DNA of 64,000 bases, from NCBI GenBank assembly GCA_030762895.1, contig CM061064.1, positions 240,589,086 through 240,653,085 on the forward strand. Reading direction: 5' to 3'. The stretch comes from Sophora flavescens. Lineage: Eukaryota > Streptophyta > Magnoliopsida > Fabales > Fabaceae. The translations under genes were made by a program, and so were the position numbers. A model generated the notes under the pieces. The model searched no databases, was not told where the DNA came from, and was given only the letters and a program-made list of their open reading frames with translations. This document shows positions 1 through 12,804 of this stretch, piece after piece. Every line of letters starts with the position of its first letter. Position 1 is the first letter of the stretch.

Positions 1-3
1 ACT

Positions 4-723
4 AGCACTCCAATTGTAATAAAGTTGGTTTAAAGTGAAATATATGTAACAGTTTGAATTTGATTATTTTGTCGGACGAATCAAAAGATGGATTTGCATT
101 GAAATATATCTAATAGCTTTATGACAAAAAGAAAGGAAGACAGATCTGAAGGCAGTTTCATAAAATATATTTAGAAGTACTTATAATGTTGCTAACTTGC
201 TATGCGTGTCACTGGATGCATTTTCAGTTTTTAGACATCAAGAGCATGGTTGAAAATAGTCCAAATACTGGTGTGACTATAGTCTTATGTTGCCTTTTTA
301 TTAGTTATTTGAATTTGAAATTGAAATTGATTTGTTTATCTTAGATGTTCTATATTATTACTGGTGTGTTTATATTCTATATTCTATATTCTGTATTAAT
401 TGTTGTTTCAGCAATCATGATGATTCCCTCAGAGACAATCTAATTATTCATGTTGTTGGTGCTCATAAAAAAACAAACATGGTTGCAGATACTAGATAGG
501 GGTCTTCTGCGAGGCATCTACTCATGGACACTCCTCTTTTGCTTCTGCCTCCGTTACTCTTTCTTTGTCTCTTTGTTGCTTTAACTTTCCACAAATGAAC
601 AAGTTTCATTAATTGATCTTTATTTGCTTCTCTCGTATGATAACCATCAATTTTTGTCCTTTGGAGAATTTCAATATCACTGGAAGTTTCTGCATCTTGT
701 TGAACTAATTTAACTCTTTCATA
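4..723 (+). repeat. Left copy of a 720-bp direct repeat
   Basis: This block is repeated in the same orientation at 63288-64000, with scattered substitutions and small indels such as a shorter TATTCTA run in the right copy. It includes a splice-acceptor-like pyrimidine tract ending in CAG at about 412. A 91-codon minus-strand frame (463-738) is open here. In the right copy it is closed by two changes I can read directly, CAA to TAA and TGG to TAG. I do not recognise the peptide. The block could be an exon-intron fragment of a duplicated gene or an unnamed repeat. The right copy runs off the window, so its true length is unknown. Confidence 0.85.
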
Positions 724-3450
724 AGTTTGACTATACACAAGTTGTGGTTAGTTCTATTTTGTCCTTTATAGTATGTTGTCTTCCGTTACATGCATTATTA
801 TTTGACTGATGATCTTATAATTTTTTTTAGATATTGAGTCAATAAGAACTCATGTTTTGTCAGAAACAATGCAACACATGGTGTGGATATACCACAATTT
901 AGGTGGCACAGCAGGAAAAAGTAACTATTTCTATTGCAACTAAGAAACGTCACCACATATTTAACTTCACCTTACATATTTAACTTATTCCTATTTCTGC
1001 AATGCAATTTTATCTTGCAATTTAATGCTGAATGGGGGTTCACCAGGTCCAGATTAACACCTAATCAACGTGAAGGTTTATTTCTTTGACGAGCAGGAAA
1101 TGTGAACTCACTGGAGAATTATAAAATAATTCGTGTGTCAATGGTTTTGTTTTTCTAATGGGAAATAACAGTGATGGTTTTGTTTTGTTTTTATTATGGG
1201 AAATAACATAACATAGGTATACAGCTGTATATTTCAGGTAAAAAAATAGAAGACAGACAGCTGCTCACATGGGATTCAATCATGGAAACAAGCATTCCTG
1301 GAGTGATTAGATTTAACAAAAGTCACCTTATAAAGTTTATTTTTGGTGCTTATTTGATATAAGTGATTACTTTTCTCATCCTCAAGATTGATTAGCAGAT
1401 ACAATGCAATAGATTGTCTTTGTCTCTATATGATATGATTTATGTTTCCATCTTTATAAATGATTCATATAACAAGTTTTGTATTTGAAATAACTTCTAT
1501 AAATTAAGGAAAAGATATTGTTGCCCAATTGAAGGTTTCCAGAATATTTTTACTTTGCCAGAACTAATGGTAAGTTCTATTATATGTTGTTTTGTGCATA
1601 CAAAATATTCAATTATCGGAATGATGTAAGTATCATTCTTTTATAATCTTTTAATCACATGTGAAATGTCTACTGTTATGTTCAATGTCAACTGCGCGTT
1701 TTCACGATTTCATGGAAATCGTGTTTAATTATCTAAGCAGAGTATTTTTTCTTTTGGTGTACTATCTAAGCAGAGTATATGTATAGGTTTAAAATTTTCA
1801 TAGTTTAATGCTCTTACTAAAACCAAACTCAACGATATAGGCAAAACACAAGGAGTTGGTCATACGTGACACAGATTTCCCACCCCAAATCTTTAAAAAT
1901 ACACATGATGAAAATCCATAGTATTTTAATAGCTTTACTCCTTTGAGGAAAAAAACAATCAAATCATTAGGTGTGTGCTTATTATACAAACAATATTTAC
2001 AAGCTTCACCTAACAGTTATAGATGTGTGATTATTATATTTTCAACGGAAATCAAAGCCATTCTAATTTCAACTAATGTTGCACCAACATTTCGTATTTT
2101 TCCACTTTTCACATTGATTTATTGTAATAGAAGACCGAACTATGCTTTGTTTTAAAAATATTTATTGCACTAGATTAACATTTGAATTACTATGAAAAAA
2201 AAATTAAATTTTGGTATTGATTTCAATATTTTTAAATTCATTTTCTAATATTTTCAATATATACATACTTCTTTCTAACTTACCATCTTCACATCTAACT
2301 AATTTATTGAATATTTTATCTTACCTATACATATTTTAATAGAAATATATTTCCTTTCCATTTCATTATATGTTACGTTTTCCTTGAGAAAAAATTATAT
2401 GAATTGTATCTGTTTATCAGAACATGAAGAAGTCGCATTATAAAATCACAAAAGATACCGATTAAAAATACATGACATACACAAGTGACTAAGAAAATAT
2501 TATGTACTAAGAACATAGATAAAGTCGAGTAAAAGTATTAGAAATGAGGCCAGAGAGGCACGTGAGTGCCTGTCTTGCCGCTAGTGTTATATTATGTTGA
2601 TGTTATGGTGAAAAGTAATGTCACTTTTTTAGCACTATTTATTGCATTGAAATATTTCAATTCTATACACCTATTTCTAGCAATGTTTTTTTAAAAGAAA
2701 ATATAGCAACAATATTATTTCCATAAATTCTATGTAATTCAATAATGAATTGATTGATATAGAATTTATTACAAATATACAACCACGTGTTTTATTTATA
2801 ATTTAATTAAATTTCAATTTTAGTAAAATTACTTACACATATAAATGTATTTGATTATTTAACATATATATGTTGACTCTTTTGATATTTTTTTATATTT
2901 TTAGCACTTAGTTATTTATATGTATACTTCTATGTCTTTTTGTAATAAATAAATTACATTTTATAAAATATAAATTATGCAAAGTAGTCTGGTGTCAAAT
3001 TCTCAATCAATGAAATTATGACAAATTTATTAATAATTTTTATACTTATTTTTATTATTTATTATGTTAATATAAACAATGAGAATTTTGGTTTTACATT
3101 GAAAAAACTATAAATTTGATAATCAATAAAAATCATTATCCACCCATAAAAATACATAGTTATTTTTATATTTTTCATATGTAGATAATGATTTGTATAC
3201 ATTTTCTAATAGTATTCGTTCAATTTCCAATCCCAATTTTTTAGTTTCTCAAATTACAAATTATAAATAAAAGCCTATTAACCATGCACATTTTCATAAT
3301 CAACGTGTTGTGGATTTGATAGCCAAAAACTTTCCATCCTTTTCATTCTATAAAATTAAACTTTTTCTAAAGGAGATTGATCAAAATCTTCAAAGTGTAT
3401 ATGTTTAAATATTAGATTTATTTAATTATATTCAACTCAACTATCACAAC
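724..3450. other. AT-rich intergenic DNA, no gene seen
   Basis: The stretch is rich in A/T runs, and its open frames are short (70 codons or fewer) and resemble nothing I know. A possible acceptor site at about 830 is followed by roughly 60 codons without a stop, which may belong to the same broken gene as the block at 4-723. The only defined structure is the 190-bp repeat at 2585-2778. Confidence 0.6.
2585..2778 (+). repeat. 190-bp repeat, inverted relative to 59826-60014
   Basis: Read forward, this segment matches the reverse complement of 59826-60014 over nearly its whole length, with small indels. Shared landmarks are GTTATATTATGTTG at one end, GATTGATATAGAATTTAT near the other, and a central TTTTTTAGCAC tract. 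Similarity stops at both edges. I see no coding capacity and no clear terminal inverted repeats. It may be a MITE-like repeat or one arm of an older duplication. Confidence 0.7.
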
Positions 3451-6400
3451 TGTAACACCCCGATTTTCGCTGCTTCGTAATATCGGTAATAAATATATAA
3501 ACATATATATTTTTATCCGAGACTTAGAAAATGATTTTGGATAAACCAAGGTCATTTCCATGTTATACTTATTTTCATAAGTTACGGGGAAGTTTGTGGG
3601 TTGAAAATTCAGACGGAAACCGGTCTGCCGTTTTCTGTGTTTTCATTGACAGTAAAAGTTTACTGCTCAGAAAACCTAATTTTAATTCGGGAACGAAATA
3701 CTTACGATTTTTATTTTATTTCCTACAAGAGTGTATTTTTAGAATTTTTTCCAGAAAAAAATAAAATAATTTACGTTTTACGGGCGGAATACGTAATCGG
3801 GTAGACGACGGAGTGAATTTTGGAGTTCCTAAGAGCAGATAAAGAGTTTATCTTAGGATTTTGAGATGATTCATGGGGATGAATCATATTTTTAAGTCTA
3901 GAAGGTTTTTCAGGGTTAAAGTGAAAATTTATGGATTTTACGTTTTAGTCCCTGAACTTTCTGTTAATTACCCTTTTGTCCCTGAGTTAGTTTCTAAGTT
4001 TTTTTAAGTGAATTGGGTCAGAATCCTTGCTCCTAATCTCTTAATGTACGTGGTTTGAGGCCCAAATTCCTTACCCATGACTTAAGTTTCATAAAGCCCA
4101 TTTGAAGCCAGATAAGTTTCCTATCTTAAGCTTAATGCTTAAATCTTCAAGTGGGCCCCACAAAGATGAATTCAAGCCCAAATTTATGAAGCCCATGCGC
4201 AGGCCCAATATGGAGTGGCGGCTGCCTTAGTTTGGAAGAATAAAGATGATTCTTGAAATTTCCACACAATTCCACACAATTCCACCATATTCTCCAAGAT
4301 TCTACTACATTCTACTAAGTTCTCAAGTTTTCTCCATCCTTCTAGGTTTTTCCAAAAAGTTTGAAGAAAAATCAGTCAAGATGAGTAAAGATAAAACCAC
4401 ATTTAATGTGGCACATGGCCATCATGTCAAACTATTGACAATTTGCAAAATAGTCCTTATACTTTTGGAATCTTTGCAAAATGGTCCCTATGAGTTATTT
4501 GCACTTTAATCCTTTGAAAAGCCACCTCCTTTATACTTAGTCCTCAAAAGTGGCGCTGCCAACATGCCTATAAATACCCTTCCTCATCTTTCACTTAGTT
4601 TCTATTGCCTTTTGTTCAAAAACCTAAAGTTCATAAGTCTTTGAATGTCAAGTTTGTGAAGCAAGTTCTTGGATCTTCACTTTTTTTGATCTTCAAGAGG
4701 TGAATCCTATTCTTCTTCTCTAATCATGTCTATGTTCTTCAATCAATTTCTTGATTCAAAGTTTATTTCATAGTTGTTCATCACTTTTAAGTTTCTAGAT
4801 CTAGAACTTTGAAAATTCATAACTAATTCTAGAAAAATCCTTTTGACATGAAACCAATAGGTATGATCTTATAATCATCTATATTTTCATCATCTAGATG
4901 CATATGATCATGAGAAATTTCTTTCCCTAATTTCTGGTTTTGGACGAAACCCTAGTTCTTCGAACTAGATGAGTTTTGTTCAAAGTTTTCATTAATGATC
5001 TTAGTAATCAAGCTATTAGTATGTATGCTTAATAAATCCAAGTTGGTTTATTAAATTAAGAACCCTAGCGCTATGAACATGTTGAGGCCGAATATATGTA
5101 TAGAAGAGTTAGGAAGTTTTGAGTTTGAAACTTAGTGGTTTAGTCACTAATCTATGATTTAGGTTAATTAAGGACCATTAATCTATGACTTAATCTTGAA
5201 TAGAAATTTTAAGGATTTTGAACCCTAAAAGTCAGCCCTTGGCCGAAATCTAACCCTCATGAGCTAAGTATGTTGTGGTTTGATTTGATTTATTTTGGTT
5301 GCAATTCGTTTGAAGGAATCAATCGGGTTGGTTTGACCTAAAGCCGATGGAGGAAACCAGATTAAGTCGGGAGGTTGTTTGAAAACGTTAGTTGAGTCTT
5401 CAAGAGGTAAGGGGAGCTTACCTGAGGGATTTTCTCTATAACTATTTGCTTTTAGTGTGGCTTATATGATTTATATGTGGTTTGTGATTAATTGTTTATG
5501 TTGTTTACGATGTGTTGTTTATCTGTGTATTGATGATTGATCTGCTTTTAATTATCTGCAGTAGTATATTATGTTTTTATGATGCATGATTTGCCTGGGT
5601 ATATAATTATGATGATGTTGTTGAATGTTGAATGTTGTTTGAGAGGCCTGGCAGTGGTCAGTGCACAACCGATTAATGAGATAAAAGATTTAATAAGCTG
5701 TGAAAGTTATATTTAACGTTTTATGGGGAATGTTGGAATATAATAGTAGATGAAAATATGATTTTGGAAAAATAATGAGTTTTGAGAAATATTATTATTT
5801 TAATGATTTATTAGTGTAAAAGAAGTTTATAAGTCACGTGAGAGCGTAACCGTGAAAATTTTTTTAGTACTGCTAATTTTTACATAAGAAATTCTGAAGT
5901 ATTATAAAAAAATGATTTTGTGATATTAATATTCGAAAAGACCTTATTTATTATATAAGAAAATTATTTTAGAATAAATGTCAAAGTTTGACTTAAAGAC
6001 GTTTTCTTTGAAAATGCTAAACGACGACAAGTTTCGAAATTATTTACGGTGAGAGTTTAAAAATAGCAGTACTTATGTTGAAAAGAGATTTAATTTGAAA
6101 TGATTTATTAGACTTGAAGTTTCAATAAAAAGAAGTTGTTGATGATTTGACGTTATTTTGGAAAAAAAAATGTGCTTCCAAAGGAAAAGTGGATTTTTTT
6201 TTTATGAATTGATGTTTTATAAACGAATTTCAAGTAGAAAGAATTTTCGGTAAATGAGTTTTACTTAATGATGTAAAAGAGATGAAAGACGCAAAACGAA
6301 GTAACAGATGTAAAACGATGAAAAAGATGTAAAAAGATGTAGAAAGATGTAAAACGATGTAAAAGATGTAAAACGATGTAAAAAGATGTAAAAGATGTAA

Positions 6401-6560
6401 TACGATGTGAAAGATGTAAAATGATGTAAAAAGATGTACAAAGATATAGAACTTAATAACCGAGACATCGGGGGTATTAAGGTTCGTTATGTTGTAAACT
6501 GGGTATCTATTTAAAGAAGTTAAAACGTTTTAAGTTGTTTTCTACTACCACGAACCTAAG
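3451..6560 (+). repeat. 5' LTR of element A, first part
   Basis: It starts with TGTAACACCCCG and aligns base for base with the start of the 3' LTR at 17070. The LTR is interrupted after 6560 by element B. The last five bases, CTAAG, are the target duplication of that insertion. The same site is uninterrupted at about 20200 in the other LTR, which confirms the join. Confidence 0.9.
6272..6460 (+). repeat. GATGTAAAA-type tandem repeat in the LTR
   Basis: About fifteen variants of GATGTAAAA(A/C) stand in tandem. The same array, with different unit order, is at 19885-20095 in the other LTR. The 60-70 codon minus-strand frames here are low-complexity translations of the array, not genes. Confidence 0.8.
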
Positions 6561-8880
6561 TGTAATATCCTAAGCCTTCCACAAGGATACTACTAACTAA
6601 TAATATATAAACCTGGTTATAGCATCAGGAATAATAATTAAACATTGGAAATTTTGAAAATAAGTGAAACAAATTTGTACAAGATATTTTTGTAGAGTTG
6701 AACATATAATTGGAATTAATTTAATACAAATAACTATTTAACCCCTAATCAACAATTCAATTTCATGTAAACATTGACTCCTAGTAAGACTCCAACTTTG
6801 TTCCGGCTGTGAAAACTAACGTATCTTGGGACATTATTGGGTGACTGTTAAGCAATCTCCCGAACTTGCTTATCAGTTTCCAATATGTACCTGTTATCTG
6901 AAACAAGAGGAGCCTAGTGAGAAATGAATCTCAATGAGTTCCTGCTTCAAGCAAAGCATATTAGCAAACAATATATTATGTTTAATTGTCCTCGTTGAAT
7001 TACACATACTTACTTATATGCACACATATCATAATTAACCTCACGTAGTGGTAAAGTTTCTCATAGCCAACTTACCTCTCCATTTTGCCAAGTGTGCACT
7101 CCGTGGACTAAAGCAGGCTAAAGTAGGACTACTCAAACTTTATACCACTACGGAATTATTCTCTTATAACTCACCCTTTCATCACCAGCTCTTTCTACTG
7201 GGTCCTTACTTGGATTGAGTTATTTACTGAATGTGAATCTAAGCATAGGCATTTTAAGTAGAAAAACCTTTACTAGGTACCTCAAGTGTGAGCGGAAATA
7301 AGGCACGCATAGTTTAAACTGGTTGATATGGCAGTCAGAGCTCTATGACAACAATTAGGCGTCCCTTAATTGCTAGTACCATATCCTAGCCTCCAATAAT
7401 GAAGGACTTACAAAACATCTCACCCACAATCAAAATTGTGGCCTTAAATAATGGCTAGAATAGTTTTGAAACCTTAGGCTTCACTAAACATAGACCATTT
7501 AAAGTTTTAAATGCCATGCTATGATTCATTTTCTGGTACTCTTCTCAAATGGAAGTCAAATGCATTAAATATTCATCAACCATACCAATTGCACATGAAC
7601 AATATATAATCTCTCAATCAAGTATTCAACAAGGGATAATGCATCAACAACATAAGCAGAATTTCAGTAGTTTTCAGTTAACTTCTATGATTTTATTAAA
7701 ATATCAAACGAAGTCAGATTTGGACAAACGACCCCTCTATGGAAAGCTAAACAAGTATAGTTTATGAATAAAATTTTAGTCTTGAAGAATAGCCTTCCAA
7801 AAATTACAGTTTTAACAACCAAGCTTCTGCATCCAGAAAACAGGGCAGTTACAATACTCCAACTTATAACAGGTTTTTCTTCATCTATACTCAGTGTAAA
7901 ACATCCAAACAAGTGCCTAATTTGTAGAATTTCGAGTCTATTTTCAAGAAAAACAAGAATCATACCGAACAAAGCCCTATAGAAATAATTATAAGCAAAA
8001 TACTGCACATATGTTTATACGGGTTTCTGACCAGAAATTTCATTTGGGACTTTTCACAAACAGATTACATGCATGCAATTGAAATAATTTATATCATCAA
8101 TATGTACTCAATTGACTTCATATAATTAACATGCAGATGACAAATCAAACAATAAAAGCAAGAAAATCAAAATTCCTAAGCTTGGATTTATGGTTACCAA
8201 GTACTAAGCTAAGGAAACTCACATAAGCAAAGAATGGAGATAGTGTGGTGGAGGTTTATTTCCTTAGAATTCCCTCCCTAATCTGACTTTGCTCCTCCTT
8301 GCTCTCAAGTGTGGCTGCTTCAAACTCACTTCACAAGGAAAATTGATGTTTGTTTCATGTTGATTTTGGAAGAAAACAGAAGAAGAAGAAGAAGAAGAAG
8401 AAGAAGAAAGGAGGTGGTAGAGGAGGCCGAATTTGTGAGCTTCAAAGGTAGAGAATGGAGGCTTGGTTTATGTTTAGGGTTTGAAGAGGTAAAATGAGGA
8501 GGTTCTGATGAAGGAGAAGAAGGGAGTGTTTTCAGAAAATGGGAAGTGAAAGTGTGGGAGAGTCTTCGTGACTTTTTAAGAGAGGAGAGGGGTATGCATA
8601 GTAAAATAGGGGGTGTGACTAGCAAATTAATAAAATCAGCTTTATGAAATAGATAAAATATTTGTGATATCTTAGAATTAGGTACTTTCATAAAATAAAT
8701 TATACCATTTATAAATCTCAAAATAATTATATTTTCTTACTAAAATGTCTCTTAGCCAAATAATATAATTTGAAACTAAATTATAAGATATCATTTTATA
8801 ATTATCAAACACAAATAATTATCACTGTACAAAATAAATTGAACAGTTTAATAATAATTATCTAAAACTGGTATATGACA
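6561..8880 (-). repeat. Left (3') LTR of element B
   Basis: It begins TGTAATATCC and ends ATATGACA on the plus strand. It is nearly identical to 12805-15109; the 15-bp length difference is five extra AAG units at about 8377-8408. Frames of 107 and 131 codons occur in both LTRs but contain low-complexity tracts and no recognisable domain. Confidence 0.92.
8377..8408 (+). repeat. (AAG)n microsatellite
   Basis: About ten AAG units, against about five at the same place in the right LTR. This is the only length difference I found between the two LTRs. Confidence 0.9.
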
Positions 8881-8895
8881 TTTCTCCCCCTCTTA
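8881..8895 (-). promoter_or_regulatory. Polypurine tract of element B
   Basis: On the minus strand the sequence is AAGAGGGGGAGAAA directly before the LTR. Behind it lies the gypsy-typical AAATTTCGAGGACGAAATTT. It serves as primer for plus-strand DNA synthesis and fixes the element's orientation. Confidence 0.85.
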
Positions 8896-11800
8896 AATAA
8901 AATTTCGTCCTCGAAATTTGTTACATTAGGAAAGTTGTGAAACGTGAAATACATCATGGAGATTGGAGTGTAATGGTGTAACTTGCACAAAATAAAATCT
9001 GAGGAAGTGGTGATTGACTTTTATTTCCTTTTCTCTTAGCTGGTCTATGTACATGAATAGAAATCAAAAAGTTGTTGATATTTTGGGTAGAATGAAAGAT
9101 GCAAGAGTTAGCAGCCTTCAACTCTATTTCCTTCAACAATAAGTAAGACTTTTAGCAGTTGTCAATCCATAGAAGAAAGGAAATGGATTTTGCCAGACAT
9201 AGGAAACAGGGTAAGGATATGCTGTTGAGAAAGTACATAAAGGAATAGAATAATTAGAGAGTCATGTACTGAATATTTTAGGATACATAATTTTAAAAAT
9301 ACCATAGATAATCGACTTATCTCTAGCACATGAAGTTAATATGGAAAGAATGTGCCAACATGGGAGAATTTGATGGAAGGCAAAAGTGGAGGTGTCCACA
9401 TCTTGAAGTACAAAGAAGGCAACCTTGCTTGAATTGAAGGAATATTTTAAGTTTTAGCTTACAAGTTGTAGTTAATACGCACAAGCAAATTTGATAACCT
9501 TGCTAAGAATGTCGTCTAGCCACACAAAATACAAGGGAAGCTTAGAAAACTTAAGTTGTCTAACTATTAGTGCTACCATTATGATAGGAAGGAAATAATG
9601 TACCTATTATGAGCTTTAGCTCACACAAGTAGGAAAAAAAAAATAGAGAAACGAAACCACAAAGCAACAACACTACTAACTCGTGAATTTCATTCCTCCC
9701 TACGTTAACCAATATCAGTCATTGAATTATGTTACCTTTCACACCCATTCCTTTCTGCTATTTGACATCTAACAAAAAGGAAGCTCTTTTCTTCATTCTT
9801 GCTTACTTTAAAGTAGGCTACTAATACTAAAGCTCCAAAACAGAATTTAGGCATATTGTAAAGAATTCTTGAATTATAATTTAAAATCAATAATGAAGTT
9901 TGGCAGAACAGGATCAAATGTAAGATAACTAATCATGGGGAAAAGAGTCAAAGGAGTGAGAGTAAGGTCCAATTAACTAAGAAACATAAATTCATTCTCA
10001 GAAGAAAACATTATGCAGAACAATAGGATTCTTGTCTTCCAACCTATGTCACACTCCACTTATTCTTTGGCACAACAGAATAATTTACATGTACCATGTC
10101 CATACTTCTTGGCCTATCTTTAATTGAAACCTTAACCTATAAGTTGTAAATATTATAACTACTTAACAGGGAACTAATGAACATTCAGATATATCCAACC
10201 ATAAATAAGTCTATCAATGTTCTAAGCAAGACAATTCAGAACCATATAATCTAACTAGTTGATTCCAAAATGAGAACTTTTAAAAATAGGACACATGCTA
10301 AGCTAGCCACAATTTCCATATATAAGAAGAAATTAAAATCCTTACCTTAACTCTGTATTCATTAACACCATGATAAGTATTGACTTTAATGAAAACATGG
10401 CAGCAATCAAGTTTATGTGTTAATTTACTTCACCCGTTAGCTAAGAAAAGTGGAGGCCAAATTGGTTGAGAGCTTCACCAATATCAATATAGCAATTTAA
10501 TTATCAAGAAAAGACCTACCCACAATAATATAAACATATAGAACCAATAATGTGAAGCCATATAATTACTAATCAAGACTTATGTGTGCAATAACTTGAA
10601 TGCAAAATAAAGAAGAAGGCACAATTGAGTTTAAACATTATCATGCAGACCAAGGCATCAAAAATTCACCTTTCACCTCTAAGATACCAGGGAAGAAAAT
10701 TTAAATACCTCAGCAACTTACCCAAGATAAAGATGGTATTTTCAAGTCACTAATTCATATAAAAGTGCACAAACAATTTACGCATGAGTATTATAAGGAA
10801 TGGAAATTAATCCTTGTGTTTTGTTTGGTAGTGCACAAAAAGGAAATTCTACTTGCCATGTTCTAAACTATCTATTTATGAAACTAAGAAAAGCATGAAT
10901 TGTCGATCTTTAACTTAATTTAGAGAATGAGTAATTATAAAAGATTCAACGTTATCATTATTTGGCACATCAACATATAAATAAAGTTATAATAGTCACT
11001 TATATCAGTTCAACTGCTCTAGGAGTTACATATATTAGCATACTATAAGATTGCCCCCATTTGGGTTAGCACATATAGAGATTTGCAAATTCTAAATTTA
11101 TACACTAAACCAGAATTTTTCTCCTTGAACGAGGTTACTTTGATCACTCATTTAAATTGACTCTCATATCATATAAATCTAAAACTTTGCCACAGTGAAC
11201 TAAACATTCTAAGCTTTCCTGAAAGGTAAAGGTCATCAAATGCAGAATCTCCCAGCCCGAGATACGATTTACCAAAGTAGACTATTTTACACAAAATCCT
11301 GAACTGTACGTATCTGGTTTTTAGTGCACTTCAGCCAACCTATACGACCAAAAATTATAAAACTTACCATAATTAAACTAGGATATATTATCTTTCAAAC
11401 CCAACTTGTTTCACCCAAAAATGATTTTCCTAACTAAAGTTATGTGCATTCCAAATGGATTGTCCTGCAACAGATTTCAGAATTGAACCTATCTGGTCTT
11501 TTGAGAACTGTGATTAATTCCTTAGGCCAAAGATTCTGAAACTTAACAGTATACAACTAATATATGTTATCTTTCAAACTTATTTGGTTTTACCCAAAAA
11601 TGAGTTCCCTAGGAAAAGTTATGCACATTTAAACTCTACCGGTTTATATCAGACCCCAAAACAGTTCAGCTAACTTTAAAGTAGCACGAAAACTTATACA
11701 AAGAAGATAAAATTATGAAACTTTCCAGTCGCCAACTACAATGGATCACCTTTCAAATCAAATTGGTTTCATCAAAATGTCATTCTTATAGCCAAAGTTA

Positions 11801-12788
11801 CGGTCCGTTGAAGGAAACTGGTTTGCATCAGAATCTACAACAGGGCAGCAGTGTTCCCGAATTTATTGGGACCTGTAAGATTGGAGTAAAATTCTGAAAC
11901 TTCCCAGTCTCGTACCACTGTACGTAATCTTACAAACAAAATTGGTTTCACCTAAGGAGGACTTCTATAGCTCAATATATGCATATTTTAGTCCACCTCT
12001 AGATTCAATCCTAATGGTCATAATTCCAACTCTATATAATTTCAATCTCACCTTTTCAAGGCACATAATATTCTCATTCATCAACAAGAAAATGTTAAGC
12101 ATTTAACCACATCATTAAAACATTCTTTTCACAAGTTTCCTTAAATACACATTCAATACTTCACATAATCAACGTGCATACTCATTACACTCATTTCAAG
12201 TATCTCAACTAAATTATTCCAGCATGCAAAGTAACTTTCCTCTTATTAATCGCCATGTAAACAGAATCTAACAATCAAATACTAATCAAACACATGTATA
12301 AAATTCATCACATACAAAATCATCAAGACACGGTATGATTTCAACCACCAAACATACAAGGCAATTTCAAACATATTGGTCAGTTAGTACATGTTAATAA
12401 AATAACATAAAATAAATTAGAATAGCAATACATTAAATTAGAACCATACCATGCACATCTCAACAAAACCTCAATTATCTCTACTAATTTCTTTGGAATA
12501 TTGGTTTAAAAAGTAATACTATATCATTTATCTTTACAAGAATAATTGTTCTCACAAGCAAAATCCGTCCAAAACATTTGTCTTAGAATAAAATTTGTTT
12601 GAAATCATTCTTTTGGAAACGCTTCTGTGAGTTTCCATCCTTCATCATTCCTCAAACAAATACCTGAGGTGGCCTACCCCATTAATTCGTATCAGGAATT
12701 CTGAAGACTAACGACATCACAGAACACTTAGAATAACACCCTAAGCCGGATCACTCTAGACTCAACTCACAGTCCGATGGGATCGAAC
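8896..12788 (-). other. Non-coding internal region of element B
   Basis: The 3.9 kb is AT-rich with no frame longer than about 61 codons and no retroelement protein motif on either strand. It contains a diverged tandem array at about 11210-11960. In LARD-type elements such regions carry packaging and dimerisation signals; nothing here shows that directly. Confidence 0.75.
11210..11960. repeat. Diverged tandem repeat, period about 180 bp
   Basis: The landmark CTTTCAAAC, followed by a TTGGTTTCACC-like stretch and then AAAATGA, recurs at about 11390, 11570, 11750 and (weaker) 11929, so the spacing is 179-180 bp. Units differ by many substitutions. Confidence 0.65.
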
Positions 12789-12801
12789 TGCTCCGATACC
12801 A
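12789..12801 (-). promoter_or_regulatory. Primer-binding site of element B
   Basis: On the minus strand it reads TGGTATCGGAGCA, a one-base variant of the site complementary to initiator tRNA-Met. It lies three bases inside the right LTR. Confidence 0.85.
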
Positions 12802-12804
12802 TAA

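Noticed and set aside
6265..6468. Phe/Thr/Ser-rich frame, also at 19885-20091
   Set aside because: It is a product of the GATGTAAAA tandem array.
7685..8008. 107-codon frame duplicated at 13929-14252
   Set aside because: It is conserved only because the two LTRs are nearly identical; it overlaps other open frames on the opposite strand and has no known domain.
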